Shown: positions 1 through 7,704 of the stretch, piece by piece
Numbering within the stretch: the stretch's first letter is position 1
How the letters are laid out: every line of letters begins with the position of its first letter
Assembly: GCF_902459555.1 (NCBI RefSeq)
Contig: NZ_CABPSM010000001.1
Coordinates: 310,001 to 374,000 of the forward strand
Reading direction: 5' to 3'
DNA: 64,000 nt
From: Pandoraea horticolens
GTDB taxonomy: Bacteria; Pseudomonadota; Gammaproteobacteria; Burkholderiales; Burkholderiaceae
Position numbers and translations under genes: made by a program
Notes under the pieces: model-generated
What the model was told of the DNA's origin: nothing
Seen by the model: the letters and a program-made list of their open reading frames with translations, nothing else
Databases searched by the model: none

Positions 1-78
1 GCCAAACTCTGCGTAAAGCCGCAGGTATTCGGCAACACCGCCCGGGACTAATGTGTAAGTTCGTTGTTCAAGCAACAT
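1..78 (-). CDS. NIPSNAP family protein (N-terminal 26 residues, cut by window edge)
   Basis: Reading the minus strand from an ATG at 78 gives 26 in-frame codons to the window edge. They include RTYTLVPGGVAEYLRLYAEFG, apart from its last residue within 20, which resembles the start of NIPSNAP proteins (short ferredoxin-fold domains beginning R-x-Y-x-L-x-P-G...YL.LY...G). The start lies inside the last 11 bases of the upstream monooxygenase gene, so the two are translationally coupled and belong to one operon. NIPSNAP proteins often accompany aromatic or xenobiotic catabolic genes, but no reaction can be assigned. The rest of the gene is outside the window. Confidence 0.72.
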   Translation of the reverse strand, partial: MLLEQRTYTLVPGGVAEYLRLYAEFG

Positions 79-1708
79 TTCCCAACTCCATCGCCGGCGA
101 TCGCACCTGCGGGACAAATTCTCCGAATGCTTTGGAAAGCGCGGACAAATCGGACGGCTGGCACTGGCCCGCGACATAGCGGTCGGGACGCACGAGCGCG
201 ACGCTCTGACCTGAGGCCTCAAACCAATCGGCCAGGGCGTTATCGACATCCTCTACACACTCGGTACCGAACGCGCTGCAGACCCGTCCTTCCCTTGAAG
301 CGCCACTACGGGAGCGCTGGACTTGCACGAATTTCACGCCCAGCGACGCCCACCGTGCCCGCTCCTGAGGACTGAGGGCCGACTGCGGGTCATGTCGCCA
401 CCCGACAATGGCGAACCAGGGGCCAAGCACGTCATCGAGCTTGCGGCGCACGCCACCGGCCGTCTCGACGTCCGGCTGGACCATCATTTTTCCGAGCATC
501 GGCGATTGCCCCGTGACCAGCACGCCGTTCGTGTATCGAGGCATGGGCTTGAAGCGCATCTGCAAAACGTAGTTCCGCAGACCGGGGGCAAACCTGGCGA
601 GACTGAAGAAGCTATCGCGCAAGAAAGCGACCGAGCGGCTTGTCGGCATCAGCATCGCCCCGAAGGTGTCTGCCAGATCGATCATCGCGCGCGCATGGTC
701 TCGCCGCTCGGAGTCGTATGTCCGCAGCACGCCTGGCGCCAGCACCCCCTTGATGACGGCAGCGACCTTCCACGCGAGATTGCCAACGTCCCGCAGGCCG
801 GCGTTCAGCCCCTGGCCAATCCAGGGCGGTGTCAGGTGAGCCGCATCGCCAATCAGGGCAACGCGCCCCACCAGGAATCTATCGGCCACACGCGAGTGAT
901 GCGTGTAGGTGCGCGCCCGCACAATCTCCAGTCGCTCGACGTCCTTGACATACGGCGCGACCAAACGACGAATGGACTCCGGTTGGGCAATTTCGTTTTC
1001 GTCTTCGTGCGGGAAGACAAGAAACTCCCAACGGCGGTAGTTGAACGGCAGGTAGATGCAGACGTTCGGACGTCGCGGATCGCAATTGAGCGCGGTACAA
1101 GGTTGCTCGAGGTCAGCGTTCTTGACGTCCACCACGACCCATTTGATCGGGTGCGTTGTCCCTTCGAGCTTTACGCCGAGCATCTCCCGCATGGGGCTTC
1201 GCCCGCCATCGGCAGCGACAACATAATCCGCCTCAAGCGAATACGTTGAGCCGTCGTCACGTTTGACCGTGAGTGTCACACTGCTATCGTCCTGGGCGAT
1301 CGCCGTGACTTCTTCACTGGTGCGAAGCGAGACGTGCGGATAGCGCGCGAGCCCCTCCCGCAACGTCTTTTCCGCCAGTTGCTGCATGAAGATGTTTCGA
1401 CGCCACCACCCGAACTCCCGGACGGTCGGTCGAATGTCGGCGAAGCACTCGCCATTTGCCTTGTACATCCGTAGCGGCACGTTCTGAATCATGTCGCGCG
1501 CAAGCTCGTCGGCAAGTCCTGCCGTCTGGAAAAGGCGAAGCGCCTCGTCGTCCATGCCGACCGCGCGCGGAAATTCAACGATGGCCGGCGTCTTCTCTAT
1601 CACGACGGTGTCGATGCCGTACAGTCCGAGCATGTTCGCCATCGCTGCGCCGTTGGGTCCCGCGCCTACAATGGCGACCGACGTTCTTTGAGATTTTTCT
1701 TCACTCAC
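68..1708 (-). CDS. FAD-dependent aromatic-ring monooxygenase (MhpA-like)
   Basis: Predicted class A flavoprotein monooxygenase that hydroxylates a phenolic substrate using NAD(P)H and O2 in the cytoplasm. The 546-residue protein has the FAD dinucleotide motif GAGPNG at residues 15-20, the ADGGRSPMR (DG) motif near 166-174 and the second FAD motif LIGDAAHLTPPWIGQGLNAG near 285-304, all in family order. Length fits 3-(3-hydroxyphenyl)propionate hydroxylase-type enzymes, including the thioredoxin-like C-terminal part. It is the penultimate visible gene of the minus-strand island. The hydrolase gene ends only 3 bases upstream of its ATG. The true substrate is unknown; a meta-cleavage route is suggested by the VOC and hydrolase neighbours. 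Confidence 0.88.
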   Translation of the reverse strand: MSEEKSQRTSVAIVGAGPNGAAMANMLGLYGIDTVVIEKTPAIVEFPRAVGMDDEALRLFQTAGLADELARDMIQNVPLRMYKANGECFADIRPTVREFGWWRRNIFMQQLAEKTLREGLARYPHVSLRTSEEVTAIAQDDSSVTLTVKRDDGSTYSLEADYVVAADGGRSPMREMLGVKLEGTTHPIKWVVVDVKNADLEQPCTALNCDPRRPNVCIYLPFNYRRWEFLVFPHEDENEIAQPESIRRLVAPYVKDVERLEIVRARTYTHHSRVADRFLVGRVALIGDAAHLTPPWIGQGLNAGLRDVGNLAWKVAAVIKGVLAPGVLRTYDSERRDHARAMIDLADTFGAMLMPTSRSVAFLRDSFFSLARFAPGLRNYVLQMRFKPMPRYTNGVLVTGQSPMLGKMMVQPDVETAGGVRRKLDDVLGPWFAIVGWRHDPQSALSPQERARWASLGVKFVQVQRSRSGASREGRVCSAFGTECVEDVDNALADWFEASGQSVALVRPDRYVAGQCQPSDLSALSKAFGEFVPQVRSPAMELGNVA

Positions 1709-1711
1709 TTT

Positions 1712-2590
1712 TCAGTTCCCCTTCCGCCAAACGGCGTCGTCCAGGCGGTCGAGCCAGTCGCCAAGCACTCGATTGAATACATCGAGTTGGTCGTCGTGGA
1801 CGTAATGCGTCGCACCGGCGATGCGGGTCGCACAGAGGTTCGGGTTGACCAGCGCCATTTCGTTCAGCGTGGTCTCCGATAAGAAATCCGAGTCCCCACC
1901 GCGCATGACAAGGGCTGGCGCCTCCAGGGAGGTCACATACGGCCAGAGGTCCACCAACTGCGCCGGGCTCGCATTGACCCGGGCGACGGCAATTCCCGCC
2001 GCGTCGTGCCGCCAGACAACCCGTCCGTCATCGCTCGTCTTCAAGGAGTACTTCACCCGGGAGTCGAGCGCGGCTTCCGAGATGTTCGGTCGCTGGCGTC
2101 GCCAGAACGCCCTGGCAGCCGCCCAGGACGGGAAAGCATCGGGAGTCGCTTGCAGCTCACGCTTGATTCGTTCGGAGCCTTGCGAACTCGCGGACGCTCC
2201 CGGCCCCATGTCTTCAATGACAAGGCCAGCGAGCAGGTCGGGGCATTCCCCGGCGTATACGAACGCATTCGCACCCCCCATCGAGTGCCCGACAAGGACG
2301 AAGCGGGTGAGCCCGAGCGCGTTCACCATGGCTTTCAGGTCACGGACGTAAGCGCTGGCGTAGTAGTCCCGCTTCGGATCCCAATCGCTCATCCCGCGCC
2401 CGCGTTGGTCGAGTGCGATGACCCGGTAGCGGTCGGTCAGCGTAGCGGCCACCGGCTCCCACGTGTGGGCATAACTGCGCAGGCCGTGAAGCATGACGAT
2501 TGGCGGAGCATCCTCTGCCCCCCAACTGACATAGCGCAAGCGCAGGCCATCGCTCTCAAGCCAGCCTTCCTTTGCAGGTAGCGTGTTCAT
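1712..2590 (-). CDS. alpha/beta hydrolase
   Basis: A 292-residue alpha/beta-hydrolase-fold protein. It shows the oxyanion-hole HG dipeptide in MLHGLRS (about residues 33-39), a DQRGRGMSD strand (61-69), the nucleophile elbow GHSMGG with Ser103, and a late ATHYVH segment that carries the likely catalytic His. The frame stays open 52 codons further upstream, but that stretch is Arg-rich and unlike the family, so the ATG at 2590 (MNTLPAK) is chosen. In a cluster with a ring monooxygenase and a VOC protein it could be a C-C bond hydrolase acting on a ring-cleavage product, or an esterase. That assignment is inference. Confidence 0.85.
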   Translation of the reverse strand: MNTLPAKEGWLESDGLRLRYVSWGAEDAPPIVMLHGLRSYAHTWEPVAATLTDRYRVIALDQRGRGMSDWDPKRDYYASAYVRDLKAMVNALGLTRFVLVGHSMGGANAFVYAGECPDLLAGLVIEDMGPGASASSQGSERIKRELQATPDAFPSWAAARAFWRRQRPNISEAALDSRVKYSLKTSDDGRVVWRHDAAGIAVARVNASPAQLVDLWPYVTSLEAPALVMRGGDSDFLSETTLNEMALVNPNLCATRIAGATHYVHDDQLDVFNRVLGDWLDRLDDAVWRKGN

Positions 2591-2613
2591 GCTCGACTCG
2601 CTCGATCGTGCGA

Positions 2614-3219
2614 TTAGACGAGACCGTCTTTGCCGACGATCTCGCTGGCCTTGAGGCCGCCAAGGCGGGCATGCAAGCGGCCACGCGTAGCGAAAGCGAA
2701 GATGACGAGCACTTCGTCCGCGTTCGGTGCGTCGGGGAAAAGGCACGTCACGGTGTCGTAATGCGAGCGCACATAGAGCGCGTCTTTGTGGGCCAGCGGA
2801 ACATCAATGACGGTATTGATAGGGCCGCGCTTGCCGCTGGACGGAACCCACGATTTGCCACCGCCCAAAGCTGCGCGAATCGGCTCGGCGAAAATCGACG
2901 TCAGAAACGCGTTGCCGTGCTCGTACTCGCCGTCGGTGCCGACCAGACAGGCCTTGCCATAGCTTTCGATCTTGCGCCCGGCAGCCAGCGCCTCGATGCG
3001 ACGCGCAAACTCGACACCCAGCGCAGGCGAAGGCTCCACCAGTGCATCGAGGTTCTGACTGAATCGACCCGCATACGGGTTATGCACCGCAGCGGCAATC
3101 ACAATCTTGCGAAGTGGTTCGCCGTCGGCGAGTTCACCGGTCTCGTTGGCCAGCGAATCCTCAATTTGGGTGTACCACTTACGGATATGGAAGCCTTCGA
3201 AGTTGGCGGCTTTGCTCAT
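2614..3219 (-). CDS. DUF1185 / 'amino acid synthesis' family protein
   Basis: This 201-residue protein matches my recollection of the DUF1185 (AA_synth) family from its overall pattern: an N-terminal IRKWYTQIED segment, a VIAAAVHNPYAGRF stretch near residues 40-55, and GTDGEYEHG near 93-103. The family has crystal structures but no established reaction; the annotated name is historical. Paralogues commonly sit in catabolic operons with oxidoreductases and MFS carriers, as here. No signal peptide or membrane segment is seen, so it is probably cytoplasmic. The gene starts at the ATG at 3219 and lies 23 bases upstream of the hydrolase start. Confidence 0.72.
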   Translation of the reverse strand: MSKAANFEGFHIRKWYTQIEDSLANETGELADGEPLRKIVIAAAVHNPYAGRFSQNLDALVEPSPALGVEFARRIEALAAGRKIESYGKACLVGTDGEYEHGNAFLTSIFAEPIRAALGGGKSWVPSSGKRGPINTVIDVPLAHKDALYVRSHYDTVTCLFPDAPNADEVLVIFAFATRGRLHARLGGLKASEIVGKDGLV

Positions 3220-3313
3220 GGGGAAATCTCCAGCGAATAGGGTTGGTATTTGTTGCCAGGCAGGTCTTCCTGCGGCGTGCCGAAACCGGTGGCGCAGGAA
3301 GACCGCAAGGGTG

Positions 3314-3832
3314 TCAGTCGAAGATCGGTTCGAGTTGGGTGGGGTCGCTCGGCGCGTTGTACTCGTTCAGAACGCGCTTCCCTTCCTCGTCATCGGTGAC
3401 CGTTTCACAGAAGAACTCGAGGCGGTTTCCATCCGGGTCGTTGAAGTACACGCCGATACCCACTTTGTGGTCGGTAATCTTGACGATGGGCACCTTGCGG
3501 CGAATGAGCATCCCGTACAGGCGACGCAGCTCGCGAAGGTCACCGGCAATTTCCAATCCGTAGTGCTGCAGGCCGATGGTGCCGATCTCGGCGTCGGATA
3601 CCGCACGAATCAGAGCGATGTCGTGGTGCTTCTGCCCGAACGACATGAATACCCATTGTTCCGCCCGGGCCGTCTGCGTCATGCCGAGCACATCGGCATA
3701 CCATTTCCCGGATTGGATAGGGTCACGCACGAACAGCGAAAGGTGCGTGCGCTGAACACGCGGTTGACGCATCGGCAGGTTGTTGATGTTCGCCAGGTCT
3801 GCGCGAAGCAGCGTCTCTTCAGGCAAGGTCAT
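3314..3832 (-). CDS. VOC-fold protein, extradiol dioxygenase/glyoxalase-like
   Basis: A single-chain VOC protein of 172 residues. Three residues are placed like a 2-His-1-carboxylate metal site: His in QRTHLSLF (about 30), His in GLQHYGLEI (about 90) and Glu in NRLEFFCE (about 139). This suggests a metal-dependent dioxygenase or lyase with a bound Fe(II) or other divalent cation. The sequence most resembles type I extradiol dioxygenase C-terminal domains, but only one module pair is present. An in-frame GTG lies directly before the chosen ATG at 3832; a GGAGAG sits 11 bases upstream of the ATG. The context with a ring hydroxylase and a hydrolase supports a role in ring cleavage or processing of its product (inference). 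Confidence 0.82.
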   Translation of the reverse strand: MTLPEETLLRADLANINNLPMRQPRVQRTHLSLFVRDPIQSGKWYADVLGMTQTARAEQWVFMSFGQKHHDIALIRAVSDAEIGTIGLQHYGLEIAGDLRELRRLYGMLIRRKVPIVKITDHKVGIGVYFNDPDGNRLEFFCETVTDDEEGKRVLNEYNAPSDPTQLEPIFD

Positions 3833-3850
3833 CACGGCAAGTCTCTCCGG

Positions 3851-4888
3851 TCAGTGAGTCGATTGGGCGTGAGCGACAAGGGGCGCCTCAAAGGGGGTCC
3901 ACGCAACCGCAGTGATTTCGCTGAAATCGCGCCACTCCTTCTCCCAGCGGCGACCGCCATCACGCGAGCGGAACAGATGCCCGTACTTGGTGCCGGCGTA
4001 AATCAACTCGGGTTGCGCTGCGTTGACACCGATCGCCCAGAACGTGGAGTTGGGGGGCGACGCAAGCGCCATTTCCGACCACTCGTATCCACGATCGGTC
4101 GAGCGATAGATTCGGGTTCTGCTCCCGGGCGTTCCGTCGCCCACCGCCATGAGCAGGTCGCCGTCAGGCTGTGCGAGCTGGGTGACGGTGCGCGTGTAGT
4201 ACAAACCATCGAATCGGTCGCGAGAGAGCTTCCCGTCCCAGGTCACGCCGTCGTCTTCGCTGATGTAGACAGCATTGACCGTCAGCAACAGAGTCGTCTT
4301 GGGTTGGTGTTGGGTCGCACTCAGCACCGTAATGGCGTGAATATCGCTGTTACGAATCGCCGTGCCGGGACCATCCACGCGAACCCAGGACGCGCCGGCA
4401 TCGCGGCTTCGCCAGGCGCCCCCCTCTTCGACGCCAAACCACACGTTGTTGGCGTCGTCGGGCTCGACACAGATGGTCAGCAGGCGTGGGCGGTTGACCC
4501 CTTCGCAGAACTCGGGAATTTCCGGCGGGAGCTTCTCCCAGGTTTGCCCGGCGTCAGTGGACTTGAAGATTCCCGCACGGGAAGGGGCGCCAGTGCCGGC
4601 GTACAGAACGCTGGAATCGTGCGGGTCGATGGCGATCGACCAGACCGTTTGCCCGTTGAGCGCATTCACGGGGCGATGCCAGTGAGCGCCGCCATCATCG
4701 CTGATGCACAGGCCGGCATCCGCACCGGCGTAAATCCGGGCGGGATTGCGCGGGTCCACCACAAGCGAGCGGACGATGCCGTCGAACTCGATGGGTTCTT
4801 TCAACCCCAGGCGATGCCAGGTCTTGCCGTCGTCGTTGGAACGCAGGATGCCTTGCCCTGCGGTGGCAACCAGTACGGTGGCGCTCAT
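3851..4888 (-). CDS. BNR/sialidase-type beta-propeller protein, cytoplasmic
   Basis: The 345-residue protein contains seven Asp-box motifs of the form S-x-D-x-G-x-x-W: SNDDGKTW, SDDGGAHW, STDAGQTW, SRDAGASW, SEDDGVTW, STDRGYEW and SRDGGRRW. They are spaced 40-65 residues apart, predicting a beta-propeller of about seven blades. There is no signal peptide: it starts MSATVLVATAGQ. That is unusual, because most BNR proteins are secreted glycosidases or photosystem-assembly factors. No sialidase Arg triad or catalytic residues are evident to me. It is transcribed within the catabolic operon between the VOC and SDR genes, so a scaffold, lactonase-like or sensing role is possible. Its function is not recognised. 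Confidence 0.8.
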   Translation of the reverse strand: MSATVLVATAGQGILRSNDDGKTWHRLGLKEPIEFDGIVRSLVVDPRNPARIYAGADAGLCISDDGGAHWHRPVNALNGQTVWSIAIDPHDSSVLYAGTGAPSRAGIFKSTDAGQTWEKLPPEIPEFCEGVNRPRLLTICVEPDDANNVWFGVEEGGAWRSRDAGASWVRVDGPGTAIRNSDIHAITVLSATQHQPKTTLLLTVNAVYISEDDGVTWDGKLSRDRFDGLYYTRTVTQLAQPDGDLLMAVGDGTPGSRTRIYRSTDRGYEWSEMALASPPNSTFWAIGVNAAQPELIYAGTKYGHLFRSRDGGRRWEKEWRDFSEITAVAWTPFEAPLVAHAQSTH

Positions 4889-4906
4889 GTGGAAAATCTC
4901 CTTGAA

Positions 4907-5719
4907 TCAGATAAAAATGCCGCGCGTCAGACCGCCGTCGCAACCAATGGATTCGCCCGTAATCGAGCCCGACTTCGGCGAAGCGAGGAAGGCGACGATC
5001 CAGCCCATTTCCTCAGGCTGCAACACCCGGCGAATCGGCGTGACCTTGACGTAGTTGGCCTCGACTTCGGCAGCCGTCAGCCCTTGCTTTTGGGCTTCCT
5101 TCTCGTAAAGCTCGTGGATATGCGGCGTCTCGACGACACCCGGGTGAATCGTGTTCACGGTGATACCGTGCGGACCCAGTTGGTCGGACAACGTCTTCGT
5201 CAGGTGAACAATGGCGATGTTGCGCATGCCGGAAAGTTGCTTGCTACCGCGACCGGTCAATCCACCGATATTGATGATTCGACCGAAACCGTTCTGACGC
5301 ATGTAGGGAGCCGCAGCCTTAGCACAACGCATGTAGCCGACCACCTTGATGTCGATGTCTTGCAGCAGCCCCTGCGGGTCGGCGTTCTCAAGCTCGGTGC
5401 GAACCAACCCCCCCGGGTGAGCCGCACCGTTGAGCAAGATGTCGAGACGTCCGAATTGGGCGACGTGCGCGGCCATTGCCTTCTCGATAGACGCCATGTC
5501 GGTGGTATCGACGCTCTGCGGCAGAACCTGCCCAGCCGCGCGCCCCAGACCGGCGAGCGCTTCACGAATCTCGCTCGCGGCAACCTCCAGGTGCTCCATG
5601 CGCCGGGCGGCTATGGTGACGTTCACGCCTTCGCGAGCCAGTTCTAGGGCAACAGCCTTGCCGATGCCCATGCTGCCGCCCGTGATGAAGGCGGCCTTTC
5701 CGTTGAGTTCCAGGTTCAT
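4907..5719 (-). CDS. SDR family protein with altered catalytic residues
   Basis: A classical-length SDR of 270 residues with an intact cofactor motif TGGSMGIG (13-20), a strand-4 motif NGAA (97-100) and a PG motif IHPGVVET (191-198). The catalytic centre is atypical. The Ser strand reads RIINIGG, and the stretch aligned with Tyr-x-x-x-Lys reads SGMRN just before IAIVHLTK, so Tyr and Lys appear replaced by Ser163 and Asn167. Related SDRs with a GxxRNxAVxxLTK pattern exist and probably bind the nucleotide without normal dehydrogenase chemistry. It lies 18 bases upstream of the BNR gene and 53 bases after the ThDP enzyme. Confidence 0.87.
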   Translation of the reverse strand: MNLELNGKAAFITGGSMGIGKAVALELAREGVNVTIAARRMEHLEVAASEIREALAGLGRAAGQVLPQSVDTTDMASIEKAMAAHVAQFGRLDILLNGAAHPGGLVRTELENADPQGLLQDIDIKVVGYMRCAKAAAPYMRQNGFGRIINIGGLTGRGSKQLSGMRNIAIVHLTKTLSDQLGPHGITVNTIHPGVVETPHIHELYEKEAQKQGLTAAEVEANYVKVTPIRRVLQPEEMGWIVAFLASPKSGSITGESIGCDGGLTRGIFI

Positions 5720-5772
5720 AGCTAAGTCGGATAAGTCAGGATTTCAGAGAGATGCCGAGCACTTCGATAGCG

Positions 5773-7341
5773 CTACGGAAGGCACATTTCGATGAGGCAC
5801 GGGCCGTCGGTGTGGGCGAGCGCCTTTTCAATCGCGAGCACGAGCGCTTGCGTCGTCGCCGCACGCTGGGACGGCACGCCGTACCCTTTCGAAAGGGCTT
5901 GCCAATCGATTGCGGGGTCGTCCAGCAACGTCAGGCGCTTCGAGTTCGGCGCGTCAGTAGGCAAACCGCTTCGGTTGAGTTCGGTTTGCAAGATGCCGTA
6001 TCGCTTGTTCGACGTGATGAGCATCACGATCGGTAGCCGCTCTCTAGCCATCGTCCAAAGCGATTGAATCGTGTACTGAGCGCTGCCATCGGATTGCAAC
6101 GCGAAGACACGGCGCTCCGGGCAGGCCACTGCTGCACCGAGCGCCACCGGCAAGCCTTGGCCGATAGCGCCACCGGTGTTGGTCAGGATGGTGTGACGCG
6201 CGGCACGTGCGGAGGCCGTCACGAACGGATAACCACACGTGCCACCTTCCACGGAAACAATGGCGTTTGCGGGAAGTGCGTTGGAGAGGATTCGGCCAAC
6301 GGCCTGCGGCGTGAGGTCGCCGTCGGCAACCTCCCAACGTTGGGCTGCGACACCGGCGACGGGGTGATGTCCAAGGTCCAGTTCGAGGGCGAGCGACTCA
6401 AGGGCTTCATCGGCTGCCTCGCCGGGGGTCGCCAGCGTGACCATGTCGCCGGGCGCCGCCAGTTCGCTGGGGATGCCCTCGTAGCCGAAGTACGTAATAG
6501 GTGCGAGCGCGCCGGCGAGCACAACCTTGCGAGCGTCGAGCGCGGAGAGTGCGGGCTCGGGGAAATACGGCAGGCGATCAATGTCGGGGAGCCCACCGCC
6601 GCGCTCCGTGCGCGCCGGGAACGTTTCGCTGTAGCAGCGCGCGCCTGTCGCCGCCGCGATGCGGGCCGCCGCTTCTTGTCCGCGTGCCGAAAGCGCCCGG
6701 TCCCCCATCAGAATGACAGCGGGCGTGCCGCTTTGAAGCAGCGCAGCGACTTCAGAGACACGCGTCGGTTGAAAGCCTTTCGCCGGTGTCTCGGATGCCT
6801 CGACTTGTTGCAAGGCATCGACACTCACTGCTTGCAGGTCGACGGGCAATACGAGTGTTGCGACACCACGAGTACCGTCGCTGCCCATGGCAGCAGCTAT
6901 CGCATCCAAGGTGTCCCGCGCCAGATCGCTCTGGTCAGCCACACTGCGATACCACACGGAAACGGGACGGGCCAGCGACTCGATATCGGACGTCAGCGGC
7001 GCATCGTATTTCACGTGTGCTCGCGTATGGTCACCGATGATGTTCAGAATCGGCGTACGCGCGCGCCGAGCGTTGTGCAAGTTGGCAATCCCATTCGCGT
7101 GCCCCGGCCCGAGATGCAACAAGGTCATCGCAGGCTTCCCGGCCATCCGGCCGTATCCGTCGGCGGCTCCCGTACAAACGCCCTCGAACAGCCCGAGGAT
7201 GGGACGAACACCGTCCACCATGTCCAACGCACCGACAAACGGCATTTCGGTGGTGCCGGGGTTTGCGAAACATACGTTGACACCAGCCGCTCGCGCGGCC
7301 TTCAACACCACACATGCACCATTCTGTTGTTGAAAGTCCAT
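5773..7341 (-). CDS. thiamine-diphosphate-dependent enzyme, acetolactate synthase / benzoylformate decarboxylase type
   Basis: A 522-residue ThDP enzyme with the usual three domains: Pyr (1-170), TH3/central (190-320) and PP (350-510). The activating glutamate is Glu53 in GLFEGVCTGAADGYGR. The cofactor-binding motif in the PP domain reads SDGSAQYTIQSLW...SNKRYG in place of canonical GDG...NN. It may decarboxylate or carboligate a 2-oxo acid formed in the island's pathway. An in-frame GTG exists at 7368, but ATG at 7341 starts the family-like sequence and has GGTGGA upstream. An inverted-repeat operator lies 54 bases upstream of the start. A 363-base gap separates it from the MFS gene. Confidence 0.86.
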   Translation of the reverse strand: MDFQQQNGACVVLKAARAAGVNVCFANPGTTEMPFVGALDMVDGVRPILGLFEGVCTGAADGYGRMAGKPAMTLLHLGPGHANGIANLHNARRARTPILNIIGDHTRAHVKYDAPLTSDIESLARPVSVWYRSVADQSDLARDTLDAIAAAMGSDGTRGVATLVLPVDLQAVSVDALQQVEASETPAKGFQPTRVSEVAALLQSGTPAVILMGDRALSARGQEAAARIAAATGARCYSETFPARTERGGGLPDIDRLPYFPEPALSALDARKVVLAGALAPITYFGYEGIPSELAAPGDMVTLATPGEAADEALESLALELDLGHHPVAGVAAQRWEVADGDLTPQAVGRILSNALPANAIVSVEGGTCGYPFVTASARAARHTILTNTGGAIGQGLPVALGAAVACPERRVFALQSDGSAQYTIQSLWTMARERLPIVMLITSNKRYGILQTELNRSGLPTDAPNSKRLTLLDDPAIDWQALSKGYGVPSQRAATTQALVLAIEKALAHTDGPCLIEMCLP

Positions 7342-7704
7342 TTCCGGGATTTCCACCAAAAAAAACACAGAGAAAAATTAATTTTGTTTACTTTAATCCC
7401 GAATAAAGGGATTTGTAAAACAGAAAATTATTTCAGCAGATGATCCCGGCGGCACGGCAAAAGCGCGAAACCCTTGATAGACGGGGCTTTTCTGGTGACA
7501 AGTGCGGGAGCTAGGGGTTTACACGAGCCGCGCTTCGGAACGTGATTTCGCAGAGATGGGGCGACGGTTCCGCAATTTGGGATTCACGTCGGTCCCCGGT
7601 ATTCATATCCGTCACCCGCCGCCCTCAGAACGAAAAGCGCCGCACGAAGCTACCGAGCGGCGATTCAAGGATGAAGGTGACGGCGCGCCGCGGCACGCTT
7701 GCGA
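7342..7704. other. intergenic region between the MFS and ThDP genes
   Basis: No convincing gene lies in these 363 bases; frames that stay open lack family features. The part near 7370-7435 is strikingly AT-rich compared with the surroundings and carries the operator described separately, so it probably holds the promoter for the ThDP-to-NIPSNAP operon (minus strand). A weak AAAAGC...GCTTTT pair at about 7460-7493 could act as a poor terminator for the MFS transcript. Confidence 0.5.
7395..7413. promoter_or_regulatory. inverted-repeat operator AATCCC-N7-GGGATT (copy 1)
   Basis: A perfect 6-bp inverted repeat with a 7-bp spacer in the AT-rich promoter of the ThDP-led operon. The same CCC-N7-GGG arrangement with flanking AT occurs twice in front of the MFS gene (9036-9053 and 9096-9116). 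Three same-spaced copies in only the two promoters of this island indicate the binding site of a dimeric regulator whose gene is not in the window. Confidence 0.62.

Noticed and set aside
3107-5647. An 846-codon open frame on the plus strand opposite the VOC, BNR and SDR genes
   Set aside because: Its product is Arg/Gly/Val-rich, has no recognisable family motif and exactly mirrors three genes with clear domains on the other strand; it is an antisense by-product of high GC.
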